Below are positions 1 through 5,813 of a DNA stretch of 7,807 bases, one piece after another. How positions within the stretch are numbered: the first letter of the stretch is position 1; each line of letters starts with the position of its first letter. Location of the stretch: NCBI GenBank assembly GCA_031259645.1, contig JAIRLC010000038.1:1-7807 (forward strand), given 5' to 3'. The notes under the pieces were generated by a model, which was not told where the DNA came from, made no database searches, and saw only the letters and a program-made list of their open reading frames with translations. The position numbers were made by a program, and so were the translations under genes. The stretch is from Prevotellaceae bacterium. Lineage in GTDB: Bacteria; Bacteroidota; Bacteroidia; Bacteroidales; UBA932.

Positions 1-93
1 GATTTTCCTTCCGCCGAAAAAGAGCAGCACGCACAAGGCAATAATGATGATTTCCTGGGCGCCAATGCCACCTAAAAATAAAAACGTTTTCAT
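1..93 (-). CDS. tatA: Sec-independent protein translocase subunit TatA (5' part only)
   Basis: TatA is the small membrane protein that assembles into the pore of the twin-arginine pathway, which exports folded proteins across the inner membrane. Reading leftwards from the ATG at 93-91 gives exactly 31 codons before the window ends. They begin MKTFLFLGGIGAQE, continue as a run of Ile/Leu/Val residues (about 14-26), and end FFGGRKI. This short N-terminus, single membrane helix and FG hinge before a basic amphipathic helix are the TatA/TatE hallmark, with the GGIGxQE form common in Bacteroidota. The amphipathic helix and C-terminal tail lie outside the window. The gene reads in the same direction as lptD and the kinase-like gene and was probably the direct downstream neighbour of lptD before the insertion at 116-923. 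TatB-like function cannot be excluded from this fragment, but the sequence favours TatA. Confidence 0.9.
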   Translation of the reverse strand, partial: MKTFLFLGGIGAQEIIIIALCVLLFFGGRKI

Positions 94-115
94 TGAATAC
101 AATATTAATTCGGGA

Positions 116-123
116 CAAAGATA
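116..123 (-). promoter_or_regulatory. Predicted -7 box of the tatA promoter
   Basis: On the minus strand these bases read TATCTTTG, an exact match to the Bacteroidetes -7 consensus TAnnTTTG, 22 nt before the tatA ATG. A weak TTC, one base off the usual TTG -33 element, lies about 19 nt upstream inside the 60-bp repeat. The last G of the box is also the last base of the repeat, so this promoter is half native and half rebuilt by the duplication. This is a motif match only, without transcript evidence. Confidence 0.5.
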
Positions 124-175
124 TAAAAAATTATCTATCCCAGAACGATTTTCGCTTATCATATTTCAACAGGTC
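116..175. repeat. 60-bp direct repeat, copy 1 (tatA side); duplicate of the lptD 3' end
   Basis: This stretch is identical base for base to 864-923. On the minus strand it begins at a codon boundary of lptD, encodes the last 14 residues (DLLKYDKRKSFWDR) and the TAA stop at 133-131, and then runs 15 nt further to the end of a TATCTTTG box. This copy is a detached lptD 3' end with no gene body attached. The sequences outside the two copies diverge at once on both sides (a176 versus g924, a115 versus g863). An exact duplication of a gene's 3' end flanking foreign DNA is what an attachment-site core leaves after integration, or what a single crossover leaves. Confidence 0.95.
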
Positions 176-186
176 AGAACAAGATG

Positions 187-216
187 AAAAGCAAAAGAGT
201 TTTAGTTTTAGTTTTA
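187..216 (-). terminator. Weak terminator-like inverted repeat with three GTTTTA tandem units, just after the kinase-like gene
   Basis: GTTTTA is repeated three times at 199-216, and the third copy contains the stop codon of the kinase-like gene. Bases 187-196 and 200-209 can pair over a three-base loop with 8 of 10 positions matching. The stem is almost wholly A:T and therefore weak. It lies where a terminator for the cassette gene would be expected, but it is not strong enough to be sure that transcription stops before tatA. Confidence 0.25.
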
Positions 217-822
217 TTTCAAATAGAACACCGTATCAATAAAATAAAGTATTCCATTGTTTGTTAATACGTTTTCATCGTGCAAATCTTCGAGAATTAT
301 TCCCAATTCTTGATTAAAATAATCATTATTCCGGATTTTTTGGAAACCGTTTGAGTTCATAAATTGTTCCACAAAATTTAAATCCGTTTTTTCGGTGGCT
401 TTTATAAAACGCTGTTCCACGACAGCATACAAAACAGATTTGTCTTCAAAAAATCCCAGTAGTTTATAAGCAGTATCAGGGAAAAAGTGATTATTTAGTA
501 ACAAATTAACAAAATAATCTACCCACGACAAATAATAAATAGCGTCGTTCAATTTTATGACTGAACGGCTATCTTTTAAATACACTTTTTGTTCTGCGCC
601 CTCTGAAACATAATTATCCAAATCAATATCTTTCTTCCAGAAATTTTGACTGTCAATATATTTTTTTAACTTCTCTGTTTCTTCGCGTTTGAAGTGCTTA
701 TCTGTTTTATCCAAAGCGCTTGATCTCGCGCTGCTTGTAAGGTAACTGATGACTGCTTGGATATCTGCGCCATACCTAACTTGGCTCTTTCCTGAAATGA
801 CATGCTGTATTTCATTATTCAT
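214..822 (-). CDS. Kinase-like protein of the polyvalent-protein / mobile-element kinase family
   Basis: The product is a compact protein of 202 residues from the ATG at 822-820. A TTG start at 843 would add seven residues and is less likely. From the TTG numbering, residues 81-87 (EGAEQKV) look like a glycine-rich nucleotide loop, K97 in VIKLND like the ATP-binding lysine, D186-L-H-D-E-N191 like the catalytic loop (compare DLKPEN), and D203 in FIDT like the DFG aspartate. The protein stops six residues later, so there is almost no C-lobe. These features resemble the Ser/Thr/Tyr kinase-like domain of polyvalent proteins carried by phages and conjugative elements of Bacteroidota. Residues 18-44 (starting GKSQVRYGADIQ) also look like a conserved segment of those proteins, from memory. 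No signal peptide or membrane helix is seen. Substrate and role are unknown. It is the only gene in the repeat-bounded cassette and reads towards tatA. Confidence 0.75.
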   Translation of the reverse strand: MNNEIQHVISGKSQVRYGADIQAVISYLTSSARSSALDKTDKHFKREETEKLKKYIDSQNFWKKDIDLDNYVSEGAEQKVYLKDSRSVIKLNDAIYYLSWVDYFVNLLLNNHFFPDTAYKLLGFFEDKSVLYAVVEQRFIKATEKTDLNFVEQFMNSNGFQKIRNNDYFNQELGIILEDLHDENVLTNNGILYFIDTVFYLK

Positions 823-863
823 ATTGTTTTTGACCACATACAAGTTCCAAAATTTCCGAGTAG

Positions 864-871
864 CAAAGATA
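864..871 (-). promoter_or_regulatory. Predicted -7 box driving the kinase-like gene (duplicated tatA box)
   Basis: The second copy of the direct repeat ends in the same minus-strand TATCTTTG as the tatA promoter. Here it lies 41 nt upstream of the ATG at 822, so a start about 7 nt downstream of the box would give a leader of roughly 35 nt. The TTG at 843 would then have a leader of only about 15 nt. The box follows the lptD stop by 7 nt, so readthrough from lptD is also possible. Confidence 0.45.
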
Positions 872-923
872 TAAAAAATTATCTATCCCAGAACGATTTT
901 CGCTTATCATATTTCAACAGGTC
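864..923. repeat. 60-bp direct repeat, copy 2 (lptD side); functional end of lptD
   Basis: This is the copy attached to the lptD gene body. It supplies the last 14 codons and the TAA stop (881-879) and 15 nt of downstream sequence ending in TATCTTTG. It is identical to 116-175. Absence of any mismatch suggests that the duplication is recent or that the copies are kept alike by recombination; the coding part may also be under selection in this copy. Confidence 0.95.
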
Positions 924-3548
924 GGCCAAAGCGCCTGACTTCGCATTGATCCGGAACGACCACTGCTCCCACCGGCCGGAAGGCACCCAGTTGAAAATAA
1001 ACTCGAAGCAATGCAAGTCGTAGCGCATGTCAAAGGATGTCGTGGTCAATGTAAGCTCCTTAAAATCAAACCCGCTCGACATACCCAAGTGCATGGCTTT
1101 AGTCAATTGTATCTGTCCCGAAAACCCCAACGTCTGGTTGTGGTTGTGGTTTTTAATCAATTGTCCGTTGGTGTAATTATAACTGACGCTATAATTATAG
1201 CCATAGTTGAAATTAAATGACCAGGGCGCGTTAAAATCGGCATAGTACTGCCATTCGGTCATGATGTATTCCCCGGTTTGGGGGTCATACCGATGTACCG
1301 GCACCGGCCCTCCCGACGCGTCGCCGGACTCCGTGCTTCCTTTTTCACCCCCGCTGAAACTATAGCCGAATGAAACACCCGCGCTGAGCAAGCGCGGCAT
1401 GGTTAATTTATTATACCGCTGTCCGTATTTATTGATCGCATACGGGTCAAACTGCATATTCCCATTGATGTTTATCTTTTCTAATATTGTAGTATTCATC
1501 GAAACGGGAATATTAGCCAGATTCATGGAGTCGGCGAAGAAATTGTAACTGGAACTGATACTTAAATTATCAATAAGTTTTACTTTCCGTTCGCCGGTAA
1601 TGGTATCGGACTTGCTACGCACTTTCATTTCTATATTGTTATTTAACGAGAACGAAACACTTCCCGTCCTTCCCTGGGGGGTATAACCATAAATCTGTCC
1701 TTCAAAAATATTATAGAACAGACTACGGGATACGCCGTCCTTGTCCACATAGTCGTAAGTGCGATAGCCGTTGGTCCCGCTGGCATCCTGATAGGGGCGG
1801 AAACTAAATCCCACATTCGGTGTAAGCATGTGGCGAATGGCTCGTATGTAGGCATTTTTCCCGTACAGGAACGTGCCGTAGATGCGGGTGGTGGCCGACA
1901 AGCCGAATGAATAATCGGTGGTGACATGAAATTCCTCGAATGCCGACGACATTTTACTAACCACCGTATTAGTCGTCGTGTCGTACGTTTTTGTGGTACT
2001 TTGGAAATACATGTTGGAGTTGAAGTTCACGGAAGGCGTAACCTGAATATGTTTGAATAAAGTCATAGACGGCAGCGTAATGCCGAAATTATGTTTCATC
2101 CCGTTACGCATGAAATCCGTAAATTTCTCACGTCCCAATTGACTTTCCTTAAAATTTATTTTGTTGTCGAACGTGGTATTATAAGTCAGCGCAAATTGTT
2201 CAAACCACCGTTCCTTTCCCACCCTGTATTTAACTTTAAACGGATAGATGCGGTTCATGGTAAAAGTAAAGTTCGGCAATCCCAACGCATAACTGCTGTC
2301 GCGCATGCTTTGCGAGTGGGTGGCGTTGATCGACAGGTTAAACGGCGTGCCCTCCCACGTTTTGCGGTAAGAGATACTCGATGAAGCGGTATTTTGCAGC
2401 GCCTGTTGCGGGGTTTGGCTTTGGTAGGTGTTGTAGGCCGAAGCCGAATAGTTTACACTGGCGCTGAACATGGTTCCCGGTATCGCTTTCGGGTCCATGC
2501 TGTGGTTCCAGCGGATGGCATACACCGTATTTGACGAATAGTCGGACGCGCCTTTTTCACCGAGTACGTTTTGGGCATAATCGAGATTGAACCCGCCGGT
2601 GAATTTATAGCGTTTCACGTAGCGCGAAACCGCCCGTGCACTCCATGAGCCGCGGGTGAAATACGTTCCGGTGAGGGCAAGGTCGGCGTAATCGCCCATC
2701 ACGAAATAATAGCCCAAATCCTGAATGGCAAAGCCCCTGTTCACCTCATCGGTAAATCGCGGGAACAGCAAGCCCGCCGCCCGGCCGGGACGATCGGGCA
2801 CAAAACCGAAAGGCAGCATCAACGGGAACAGCGGCACATCTTCAAGCACCAGATAGGAAGGGCCGAATACCGTTTGTTTGGGGTCTTGCAGCACGCGGGC
2901 TTCCGACATGCGCAGGTAAAAGTGTGGGTGCTCATGGTCGCACGTCGTATATTTTCCGCCACGCACATTGATGGAATTGTCGGGCATTTTCTTGATCACC
3001 GCGCCGTGAAGGTATCCGTCGCCTTCCTGCGTAATGACATTAGAGATGATAGCCTTCTTCGACTCGAAATTATAATACATGTGCTCCATCGAATAGGTTT
3101 TGTCGCCTTCCTTCATCACCGGATTACCCACCGGCTTCCCCAAGGAATCGAGGGTGCCTTTGGCAAATACGGTGCGCGTGCGGGAATTATATTCCATGTA
3201 ATCGGCCTTCAATTCCATACTGCCGTGGGTAACCGTAACATCGCCATAATAATAAATGATCCGGTCGGGATGTTCCACATCATATTCTATAGAATCGCGG
3301 CCGGTAGAAAACACCGGCGCTTCCAGTGAACTTTTGCGTCGCAGCAGGGTGTCTAGTAGCGCCGCCGTCGTGTCTTGCGGCGACACAAGCGTATCTTTCG
3401 GCACGGCCATACGGTCAAAAGAAATCAGCGTGTCTTTTTTTAACAGGGGAAGCGTATCGCGTGTCGCAAAAACCGGTTTTTGCGACACAGCCCGGGCCAC
3501 CGTATCTGCCGAAAAAGCCGATATGACAACCGGACAGCCAGCCGTCAC
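879..3548 (-). CDS. lptD: LPS-assembly protein LptD, Bacteroidota type (outer-membrane barrel)
   Basis: LptD forms the outer-membrane plug-and-barrel translocon that inserts lipopolysaccharide into the outer leaflet. From the GTG at 3548 the protein has 889 residues, close to other Bacteroidota members. Residues 30-72 are a low-complexity linker rich in DTL units. Residues 95-200 form the OstA/LptA-like beta-jellyroll (starting DRIIYYYGDVTVTHGSMELK), followed by TTCDHEHPHFY (201-211) and LPFGFVPDRPGRAAGLLFPRF-type plug/barrel entry (245-265). The rest is alternating aromatic beta-strands of the barrel, ending in a conserved-looking tail (KRKSFWDR). The start is doubtful: the open frame continues upstream to 3611 and encodes K, R and a long hydrophobic run (SALLFLVTAGCPVVISAFSA), a better signal peptide than the GTG start gives, yet no ATG, GTG or TTG occurs there. 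The gene diverges from the amidase. Its last 60 bp region is duplicated at 116-175. Confidence 0.93.
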   Translation of the reverse strand: MTAGCPVVISAFSADTVARAVSQKPVFATRDTLPLLKKDTLISFDRMAVPKDTLVSPQDTTAALLDTLLRRKSSLEAPVFSTGRDSIEYDVEHPDRIIYYYGDVTVTHGSMELKADYMEYNSRTRTVFAKGTLDSLGKPVGNPVMKEGDKTYSMEHMYYNFESKKAIISNVITQEGDGYLHGAVIKKMPDNSINVRGGKYTTCDHEHPHFYLRMSEARVLQDPKQTVFGPSYLVLEDVPLFPLMLPFGFVPDRPGRAAGLLFPRFTDEVNRGFAIQDLGYYFVMGDYADLALTGTYFTRGSWSARAVSRYVKRYKFTGGFNLDYAQNVLGEKGASDYSSNTVYAIRWNHSMDPKAIPGTMFSASVNYSASAYNTYQSQTPQQALQNTASSSISYRKTWEGTPFNLSINATHSQSMRDSSYALGLPNFTFTMNRIYPFKVKYRVGKERWFEQFALTYNTTFDNKINFKESQLGREKFTDFMRNGMKHNFGITLPSMTLFKHIQVTPSVNFNSNMYFQSTTKTYDTTTNTVVSKMSSAFEEFHVTTDYSFGLSATTRIYGTFLYGKNAYIRAIRHMLTPNVGFSFRPYQDASGTNGYRTYDYVDKDGVSRSLFYNIFEGQIYGYTPQGRTGSVSFSLNNNIEMKVRSKSDTITGERKVKLIDNLSISSSYNFFADSMNLANIPVSMNTTILEKININGNMQFDPYAINKYGQRYNKLTMPRLLSAGVSFGYSFSGGEKGSTESGDASGGPVPVHRYDPQTGEYIMTEWQYYADFNAPWSFNFNYGYNYSVSYNYTNGQLIKNHNHNQTLGFSGQIQLTKAMHLGMSSGFDFKELTLTTTSFDMRYDLHCFEFIFNWVPSGRWEQWSFRINAKSGALADLLKYDKRKSFWDR
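3461..3488. repeat. Perfect 28-bp palindrome inside the lptD coding region
   Basis: The two 14-bp halves are exact reverse complements centred between 3474 and 3475. Each half is GTGTCGCAAAAACC on its own strand, so the centre is CCGG. It encodes LptD residues 21-29 (VSQKPVFAT) and starts 60 nt after the GTG start, just past the predicted signal peptide. As RNA it could fold into a 12-bp stem with a CCGG loop near the 5' end of the lptD message. The symmetry stops sharply (c3460 versus a3489). It could be an RNA hairpin, a protein-binding site, or a palindromic element inserted in frame. Confidence 0.9.
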
Positions 3549-3614
3549 TAAAAATAATAATGCTGACCTACAATTATTTATGATTTTTAATACTATAATT
3601 ACAAAATAGTTTTA

Positions 3615-3622
3615 TATTTTTG
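3615..3622 (+). promoter_or_regulatory. Predicted -7 box for the amidase-mlaD operon
   Basis: TATTTTTG matches TAnnTTTG exactly and lies 23 nt before the amidase ATG, giving an expected leader of about 17 nt that is purine-rich just before the start. No clear TTG -33 element is seen 19-21 nt upstream. It interleaves with the opposite-strand box at 3628-3635, so the two promoters probably compete for polymerase. Confidence 0.5.
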
Positions 3623-3627
3623 CACCA

Positions 3628-3635
3628 CAAAGGTA
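3628..3635 (-). promoter_or_regulatory. Predicted -7 box for lptD
   Basis: On the minus strand the bases read TACCTTTG, an exact TAnnTTTG match. Transcription from here would begin near 3621, so the coding-like frame open from 3611 to 3549 would be inside the message. No good -33 element is visible. The box lies between the opposite -7 box (3615-3622) and the amidase ATG. Confidence 0.45.
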
Positions 3636-3645
3636 AGAGAAAAAA

Positions 3646-4758
3646 ATGTTTAAATCTATTGTAGATATAAAAAAAGTTATTATCTTTGCATTCTCTTTGG
3701 TTGCTTTCTGTTGTTATACAGTAACAATATTTAGTCAATCCGTCGTTACCCAGACCGGTGTCACAAGAGTGGTGGTTGATGCCGGTCACGGCGGACTTGA
3801 TGCAGGGGCCGTAGGGAAATTCAGTAAAGAAAAAGACCTTAATTTAGATGTAGCCTTGTTAGTGGGCAAGTTTATTCAGGATTCCTGTCCCGGCGTGGAA
3901 GTTATTTATACCCGTAAAACGGATATTTTCATTCCCCTCAACGAGCGTAGCGCCATCGCCAACAAACATGACGCCCATCTTTTCATTTCCATTCACGCCA
4001 ATGCTTCTCCCAAAAAAAATGTGAGGGGCACCGAAACCTACGTGATGGGGCTCGACAAGTCGGGCTCGAACATGGAAGTGGCCATGCGCGAAAATGCCGT
4101 AATCACGTACGAGGACAACTACGCCTCGAAATATGAAGGCTACGACCCGCGTTCGCCGGAGTCATTCATTATTTTTTCGCTTTTGCAGAACGCCCACCTT
4201 GAACAAAGCCTCCAAATGGCCGCCCGCGTGCAGGAAGAATTCGGCGACCGCCTCATCAAGCCTAACCGCGGCGTAAAACAGGCCGGGTTTCTGGTTTTGT
4301 GGCGCACGGCCATGCCAAGTATTCTCATCGAAATGGGATATATTTCGAATGAGCAGGAGGAAAAAGTATTAAATAAAAAAGAAACGAAAACGACCATTGC
4401 ACAAGCTATTTTCAGGGCGTTCAAAAATTATAAAAATTATTACGACCGCGATCTCAATCTGGCGCAATATAACAACAAGAAATCACAAGAGGCCAAAAAA
4501 AACGGGATACCGCTAACTCTTCATTACCGGATCCAGATTAAAGCTTCTTCAAAAAAAATTCCCCTTGATGCACCGGAATTTACGGGTTATGAGGAGGTGC
4601 AATGTATTCCTTTTAGCGCCATATATAAATATACCGTCGGAAATTTTACTACCTTTGATGCGGCAACGCGATATTGCGAAGACGTCATACGTCCGAAAAT
4701 TGCAGACGCCTTTGTGGTTTGTGTGGAAAACGGTAAAATTGTACCAATGAAAAAATAG
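3646..4758 (+). CDS. amiC: N-acetylmuramoyl-L-alanine amidase (Amidase_3) with C-terminal SPOR-like region
   Basis: This zinc hydrolase cuts the bond between N-acetylmuramic acid and the peptide stem, splitting septal peptidoglycan in the periplasm. The 370-residue protein has a signal peptide (KK at 9-10, hydrophobic core 11-29, likely cleavage after SQS near 32). The Amidase_3 domain covers about 41-262: DAGHGG with H48, E62 in SKEKD and H117 in SIHAN are the expected zinc ligands, and E229 in IEMGYISN the catalytic glutamate. Residues 150-200 (YEGYDPRSPESFIIFSLLQN within) match the insertion that in AmiB/AmiC enzymes forms an inhibitory helix over the active site, so the enzyme may need an activator. 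Residues 294-367 look like a SPOR-type fold (YRIQIKASS, YKYTVGNFTTFDAATRYCED), which in other proteins binds glycan strands lacking stem peptides. It begins the plus-strand operon with mlaD. The symbol follows family resemblance. Confidence 0.93.
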   Translation: MFKSIVDIKKVIIFAFSLVAFCCYTVTIFSQSVVTQTGVTRVVVDAGHGGLDAGAVGKFSKEKDLNLDVALLVGKFIQDSCPGVEVIYTRKTDIFIPLNERSAIANKHDAHLFISIHANASPKKNVRGTETYVMGLDKSGSNMEVAMRENAVITYEDNYASKYEGYDPRSPESFIIFSLLQNAHLEQSLQMAARVQEEFGDRLIKPNRGVKQAGFLVLWRTAMPSILIEMGYISNEQEEKVLNKKETKTTIAQAIFRAFKNYKNYYDRDLNLAQYNNKKSQEAKKNGIPLTLHYRIQIKASSKKIPLDAPEFTGYEEVQCIPFSAIYKYTVGNFTTFDAATRYCEDVIRPKIADAFVVCVENGKIVPMKK

Positions 4759-4763
4759 AGATT

Positions 4764-5675
4764 ATGAAAATTAAACGCGAAATAAAAATAGGTTTGTTTT
4801 TTTTAGCGATTGTTGTCGCGATATTCGGATTGTTGAATTTCTTAAAAGGGCAAGATATTTTTAAACACACCAACACTTATTATGCCGTTTACGAAAATGT
4901 GGAAGGGTTGTCGCCAAGTTCGCAGGTGTTTTTGAAAGGTTTAAAAATAGGCGCTGTCGAAAAAATCACGTTCGATGCAGCCAGTCTGAAATTTATCATA
5001 AAAATAAATATCAATGACAAATATCATATTCCCAAAAATTCGGAAGCGCAAATATTCAATACCGATATTATGGGGAATAAAGCCATGCGGATTGTTTTCG
5101 GCGACAGCGACCATTTTTTGCAAAAGGGAGATACGCTGCTTGCCGGCAATGTGCCCGAACTCATCACTATGATTGCCGATGAGTTGGTGCCGCTGAAACA
5201 AAAAGTAGATACCCTGGTTACGGCATTGAATACAACAGCGCAAGCATTAAATGCCATATTGACCGAAGAGACCCAGAAAAATTTAGTGAGCGGCATTGCC
5301 AGTTTGCGGGAAACGCTGCATAATTTGCAACAATTCAGCGCCGCCCTGGAAAGTGAAAAAGGGAATATCAAAAATATTGCGAAAGGCGTCAGTGCGTTCA
5401 TGGACTCCTTAAACCGAAGCAGCGGTGATATTACACGCACGTTACATAATTTAGCCATGCTGACCGATTCCTTACAAAGCGCCGACCTTAAGGCTACCGT
5501 TGAAAGCATAAAGACCCTCCTGTTACAAGCGAATAATCCGGAAGGAAGCATCGGAAAGTTACTTCACGACGGACGCCTATATAATAATGTATCAAAAACC
5601 GTCGCGCATCTCGACAGTTTAATTGTCGCTATTCAAAAAAATCCGAAGAAATATATTAAAATCTCTGTCTTCTAA
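4764..5675 (+). CDS. mlaD: MlaD-family MCE protein (phospholipid transport, inner-membrane anchored)
   Basis: MCE proteins of the MlaD type form rings in the periplasm that carry phospholipids between inner and outer membranes, working with an MlaE permease and MlaF ATPase. The 303-residue product has a short basic N-terminus, one membrane helix (about 9-27), then an MCE domain (about 38-116) with the typical strand-and-turn VFLKGLKIGAV at 55-65. It ends in a long, mostly helical region (about 135-295) likely to form a coiled-coil tail. The ATG lies 5 nt after the amidase stop, so both are surely on one message. No mlaE or mlaF is in the window; in Bacteroidota these are often elsewhere. Nothing appears truncated. 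Calling it MlaD rather than another single-MCE paralogue is by family resemblance. Confidence 0.9.
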   Translation: MKIKREIKIGLFFLAIVVAIFGLLNFLKGQDIFKHTNTYYAVYENVEGLSPSSQVFLKGLKIGAVEKITFDAASLKFIIKININDKYHIPKNSEAQIFNTDIMGNKAMRIVFGDSDHFLQKGDTLLAGNVPELITMIADELVPLKQKVDTLVTALNTTAQALNAILTEETQKNLVSGIASLRETLHNLQQFSAALESEKGNIKNIAKGVSAFMDSLNRSSGDITRTLHNLAMLTDSLQSADLKATVESIKTLLLQANNPEGSIGKLLHDGRLYNNVSKTVAHLDSLIVAIQKNPKKYIKISVF

Positions 5676-5813
5676 TCTTTTTTAAAATTTTTCTTACTGA
5701 TATTAAAGTCGTTATATTTTTTTTGAATAAAACAATAGCATTTACTATTTTTTTTTAATTTTTTTTTCTACAATTTTGTGTCGTCGAAAACACGATTAAC
5801 TCAAACTTTAAAA
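5676..5813 (+). promoter_or_regulatory. T-rich mlaD-dnaA intergenic region and probable dnaA promoter
   Basis: This stretch is very A+T-rich, with T8 at 5717-5724 and two T9 runs (5748-5756 and 5759-5767) parted by AA. The second run is followed by TACAATTTTG (5769-5778), which resembles the -7 box TAnnTTTG but has four bases instead of two between TA and TTTG. A start near 5785 would give a leader of about 30 nt to the ATG at 5814. No clear hairpin terminator for mlaD and no TTATNCACA-type DnaA box is seen here. Confidence 0.4.

Larger units (their letters stand above)
116..923. mobile_element. Putative single-gene integrative cassette (748-bp unit bounded by 60-bp direct repeats)
   Basis: Two identical 60-bp copies of the lptD 3' end lie 748 bp apart and enclose one AT-rich gene. 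Removing 748 bp (116-863 or 176-923) restores an ordinary lptD-tatA junction with one copy of the repeat, which is the inferred ancestral state. Integration at the 3' end of a conserved gene with the gene rebuilt is the usual pattern of tyrosine-recombinase elements, but this unit has no integrase, transposase or visible terminal inverted repeats. It could be a non-autonomous passenger mobilised in trans, the remnant of a larger island, or the product of one crossover between the chromosome and a circular molecule carrying this 60-bp homology. The enclosed DNA is visibly richer in A+T than lptD, in keeping with foreign origin. The duplication is certain; the mechanism is inferred. Confidence 0.6.

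Noticed and set aside
613..713. TTATCCAAA, two DnaA-box-like sites in the kinase-like gene
   Set aside because: Each differs from TTATCCACA at an important position, and the region is AT-rich, so near matches are expected by chance.
176..863. Terminal inverted repeats that would mark an insertion sequence or transposon
   Set aside because: Comparison of the inner ends of the cassette showed only short chance matches (GAACAAG versus GAACTTG), and a 60-bp duplication is too long for a transposase target-site duplication.
1174..1197. Inverted repeat of 8 bp arms with an 8-bp loop (TAATTATA / TATAATTA)
   Set aside because: It falls where lptD encodes alternating Tyr-Asn-Tyr strands, so repeated TAT/AAT codons explain it.
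2771..2795. GC-rich palindrome CCCGGCCGGG in lptD
   Set aside because: Ten-base palindromes are expected several times in a window of this length, and there is no supporting context.
2874..3329. A 151-codon open frame on the plus strand opposite lptD
   Set aside because: It lies wholly antisense to a conserved part of lptD, has no recognisable domain and shows no own promoter; it is a shadow of the lptD coding pattern. The same holds for plus frames at 3256-3609 and 2091-2384 and for minus frames at 5024-5551 and 7509-7805.
3367..3383. GTGTC / GACAC inverted repeat near the 28-bp palindrome
   Set aside because: GACAC is part of the repeated Asp-Thr codons of the DTL linker; the 5-bp arms are too short to stand apart from that.
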